Shown piece by piece: positions 61,084-64,000 of a stretch of 64,000 nucleotides of DNA. Positions within the stretch are counted from its first letter, which is position 1. The number at the start of each line of letters is the position of its first letter. A program made the translations under genes and the position numbers. The stretch is from Phycomyces blakesleeanus NRRL 1555(-) (Eukaryota > Mucoromycota > Mucoromycetes > Mucorales > Phycomycetaceae), in NCBI RefSeq assembly GCF_001638985.1, contig NW_017265136.1, forward strand, positions 1,012,726 to 1,076,725, written 5' to 3'. The notes under the pieces are model-generated. The model ran no database searches. It was given only the letters and a program-made list of their open reading frames with translations, and had not been told where the DNA came from.

Positions 61084-62058
61084 ATGCTTGCATCACAAAT
61101 AGATGATGATGTCACCTGTATTGGCGTAGGAAAAAATTATTTCAAGGGCATACGCGTCTGTTTATTTGTATTTCCCTTCCTTTAGGCCAGTTTACGTTTA
61201 CACCAGGTAAGTAACGAATGTAAAGACCACCAGCGTGTTAAAGCCAGCTCGAATACGTCCCATTCGGTGTCATAAGCTAACCTGAACATATTTTCGCCTT
61301 TTTCTTTTTTAAAGAGGCGCTCCATATTTTCAACTTTGACGGATTCAAGAAACCGAGTGAATGGCTAATGCTACCAACCTCATGCGCATTACTCTTGAAC
61401 AAGATCTAACTTTTTATTTGTTATTTACAATAGACTGAAAGCAAGACATGGCCAGAAGCCTAGAAAACCACTCCTGTTCTTGTTCTTGTGTGCAAAAATC
61501 TGCTGCTAATCTCCATGCTTACTGCTTACCAATTTGACATGAAAAGATATTAACGTGTTGTCTGCATAATTTTTTTTTTCAAAAATAAAATAGCGGTCCA
61601 GCGGGCGAGTTCATTAGAGTACGCGAGTACTTTGGTGAGCTCCTTAATCGGTGAGTAATCGTTCTAAAACATAAGCTAAAGCAAAACATCTCAGCATTTT
61701 ATCTTGTTCTTATTTTGTATATAACGAGGTTCAAGCCAACAGGTTAACCTTCGGGACCCTGACTGAGCTCTGGTGGTGTCCAGGATTCTGAGTACGAGGC
61801 CGAGGGTTTCAAGGCATTGTGCCAACTTCTTTTTTTGATGCTTAGTCGTCCTTCATCTCGGTGTTGTGCTGATCCACCGGATGTCGTATAAGTGAGATGT
61901 CCCCAACTTCGTACTGTGTTTTTAGTTAGTTTTTTTTTCTCGTTGGGTCCGTTTTTTTCTGCGTGTTTGTTTTTGCAGGTATGTACTTTTATATTTCTTT
62001 TCTTTCTTTCTTTTTTATTACAGCAGATTTTGAAGCACAAGAACAAGATGTGGAGCAC
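61084..62058 (+). CDS. Candidate spliced gene in the right palindrome arm (outward)
   Basis: From ATG 61084 the frame gives MLASQIDDDVTCIGVG and YFKGIR. Short segments flanked by plausible splice sites follow: FTFTPEALHIFNFDGFKKP and EWLMLPTSCALLLNK (about 61195-61410), GPAGEFIRVREYFGELLNR (61595-61651, acceptor aaaatag, donor GTGAGT) and EYEAEGFKALCQLLFLMLSR (near 61790). Not all junctions can be joined in phase and no family is recognised. Exon limits are therefore uncertain, and it may be a decayed gene or part of a transposon. Confidence 0.3.
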
Positions 62059-62093
62059 CGATGGGCCTTCCCTGGATAGGCATTTAGGATTTA

Positions 62094-64000
62094 TATACTA
62101 AAAACTTTTCTTCAATCAATAAACAAATAAATGTATACCATCTCTAAAATTATGCTGTTTTTATGTAGTATAGACTTATTAACTTTACATCTGCATATTT
62201 ACAGAATATAAGTATTCTTATAAAGCTAGATAATAATGAATTGTGGTGCCTTATGTAGAAGTATTAGTTAAACTCATATAAAATCAAAGTAAAGTAAAGA
62301 TATAGCAGAACATAGCCAATTTTGAATAAAGGTGGCTATTTCGAAATCAAATTACAAAAGTCTAACGCACTCATGGGAACTTTGATCAAGGGTACTATGA
62401 TTGAGGCTCTCTTAGTAATAATATGTTCAAGAGTCTTTTACTAAAAGTAATTCACCAACCAATGCCTTGTTGGCATTTTGTTGGTATTTAAAGCCCAAAT
62501 GACATATTATTCTAAATGTAGATAGCCAAGAGCTATTGTGATAGGTAAACATCATGGGAAAACTGTATTATATTTATCACATTGATAACTATCTCTTGCT
62601 ATATTTATATATTTATACATAACTATAGATATTTTTATAGATATATCGGCTGTATTATCAATAATTTTTATTCAAAAACTTATATAAAAAGAAAGAAGTT
62701 AAGATGTGCAAAGAATACAAAGCAGGAAAAGTAGGCCTAGTGGAGACATGATACTAAAACACAGTAACTTGATTTTTGTAAGTTCTTAACACTGCATTTT
62801 GAGAGTTAATTCGAGCCAAGAATAATAATGATACAAGACGAAAGTGCATGTATAAAGATCACTCGAGACCGTGTACCTATTACTTAAAAATAAGACTTGG
62901 TTTCCCAGTAATTACACACGAAAACTCACATAAAATTAATAAATAAAATAAAAGAAAAGAAATCATGCAATATATGACCAGCGTTTAATTTCCTAATTTA
63001 GAGTAAATCTTAGGTGCTGTTACATTAATATTTTTTTAGAGAAAATAATCTCTAGAATAGAAATAAACGTGAGTCTATGTATGTATAAAACCAATTGAAT
63101 TAATAATAAGAATAACTTTCTCTTCTTTTAATATCCTCAAGCATACATATACATTTACATATATACACAGAGATAGAGAGAATCTATTTTAAGCTATAAA
63201 TCTCCACATTATAGACTTGGTCAGGATTGGCTAACTCAAGCTGCTTGGCCAAGAGTTAATGTGGGTACAAAACGCACGGTTTTTCCTAGCACCAACAGCG
63301 ATGTCTGTTTGAACTCTTGGTGAGATCACTATTACGTTTGGATACAAGCTTTTTTTTATGTTTACAAATGTAGATATTGCCTTGAAGCTTACACGCTTCA
63401 ATTTAAAGAATGTAAGTTACCCAAAGAGCAAAGCCAAAAGGATATCGTATGATTAAATGGCAGAATAAGGCCGTGCTTTGATACATACATATACATAGAA
63501 AACTAACATCACAAAGTTTAAGCTATCTTATTTTATGTCCGTGCGTGGGTCTTGATTTATTTTTAACAAACTATAGACAAGACTAGCTGATACAATTAAA
63601 ATGTCTTTCTTACAAATAGTTTCTTGTCTTTATATATATATCTTTTTATTACAAGCCGTGTTTTTCTACAACCAGACACAAGAAGAAATAAAGCGTATAT
63701 ATATATATATATTATTCTAATTTCCTTCATAAACTTCTCAATTGATATTCCCAAATGGTTCTTAGTTGCATGAGTGTGCGTGAGTGAGTGTGTGTGTGTG
63801 TGTGTGTGAGTGTGCTCGGTGACAGATTTGGTTCAAGAGTAGTTATCCTATACCTTCATTTGTAACGATTTCTCTCTTGTCTTTTTATATATATAAAAAA
63901 ATGGAAACCTACACCTGTTTACTTTCCTTCTAATAATGTTGCATGCGTGTGGTGGGGGGGATTATGGATAATATTCGAGTGACCCTTTTATTCTTGGTGC
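62094..64000. other. Gene-poor end of window
   Basis: AT-rich, no supported coding region. Contains (TA)n tracts near 63695-63710, a (TG)n tract at 63786-63806 and a G run at 63953-63959. Nothing resembling an RNA gene was recognised. Confidence 0.5.

Larger units (their letters stand above)
59930..62093. repeat. Near-perfect ~2.16 kb palindrome (two ~1.03 kb inverted arms)
   Basis: Left arm 59930-60955 and right arm 61068-62093 are reverse complements apart from scattered substitutions and a few small indels (about 98% identical by eye). Outer ends read taaatcctaaatgcc and its complement. The 112 bp centre (60956-61067) still shows partial inverted similarity (gggggtgtttcag versus the complement of ctgaagcgcacc). 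The arms carry mirrored exon-like sequences read outward from the centre. Confidence 0.95.

Noticed and set aside
61744..62058. Inward-facing 104-aa frame in the right palindrome arm
   Set aside because: Not fully excluded, but outward segments have better splice sites and more protein-like composition; listed as outward candidates instead.

Overview
The window looks like nuclear DNA of an early-diverging filamentous fungus, most likely Mucoromycota (Mucorales-like). This is inferred from gene content and architecture only. The DNA is AT-rich, with many TA, T and A tracts. Genes carry 1-8 short GT-AG introns. They include an APSES regulator, a glucoamylase without a starch-binding domain, a T7-like mitochondrial RNA polymerase, a dynein light intermediate chain and a CCNB1IP1/HEI10-type RING protein. 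No bacterial-style operons or intact RNA genes were recognised.

Layout. (1) 1-8.7 kb is a mobile element. A spliced CACTA/Plavaka-like (Tnp2-type) transposase (+), a spliced accessory gene (-) and a possible third spliced gene (+) lie between CACTRGAAAA ends at 223 and 6867. Arrays of a ~31 bp AT-rich satellite flank these ends in INVERTED orientation, so the satellites may be part of long terminal inverted repeats. (2) 8.7-14.6 kb is gene-poor, with degraded coding-like blocks. (3) 14.6-19.2 kb: thymidylate kinase (+) convergent with dynein light intermediate chain (-). (4) 19.2-30 kb: a long AT-rich intergenic region, then two transcription factors in tandem, APSES/StuA-like and C2H2 with huge Gln/Ser/Thr tracts. 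(5) 30.7-33.2 kb: a mitochondrial-type aldo/keto-reductase-fold protein with altered catalytic residues (-). (6) 35.7-57.7 kb is a compact housekeeping block: enolase (+), ING PHD-finger protein (-), REX4 exonuclease (-), secreted GH15 glucoamylase (+), Rck2/Srk1-like kinase (-), HEI10-like RING protein (+), mitochondrial RNA polymerase (-), an unrecognised 159-aa helical protein (+) and a FAR1-type DNA-binding protein (-). (7) 57.7-64 kb is gene-poor, with a possible copia RNase H remnant and a near-perfect ~2.16 kb palindrome whose arms carry mirrored, exon-like sequences read outward from the centre.

How genes relate. Most neighbours are functionally unrelated and arranged as convergent or divergent pairs. 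The divergent pairs (REX4/glucoamylase, kinase/HEI10, RPO41/159-aa gene) share intergenic promoters of about 0.5-1.3 kb. Exon boundaries were assigned by eye: GT-AG sites that keep reading frame and family motifs continuous. The two most notable structures are the satellite-ended CACTA element and the palindrome with mirrored gene-like arms.
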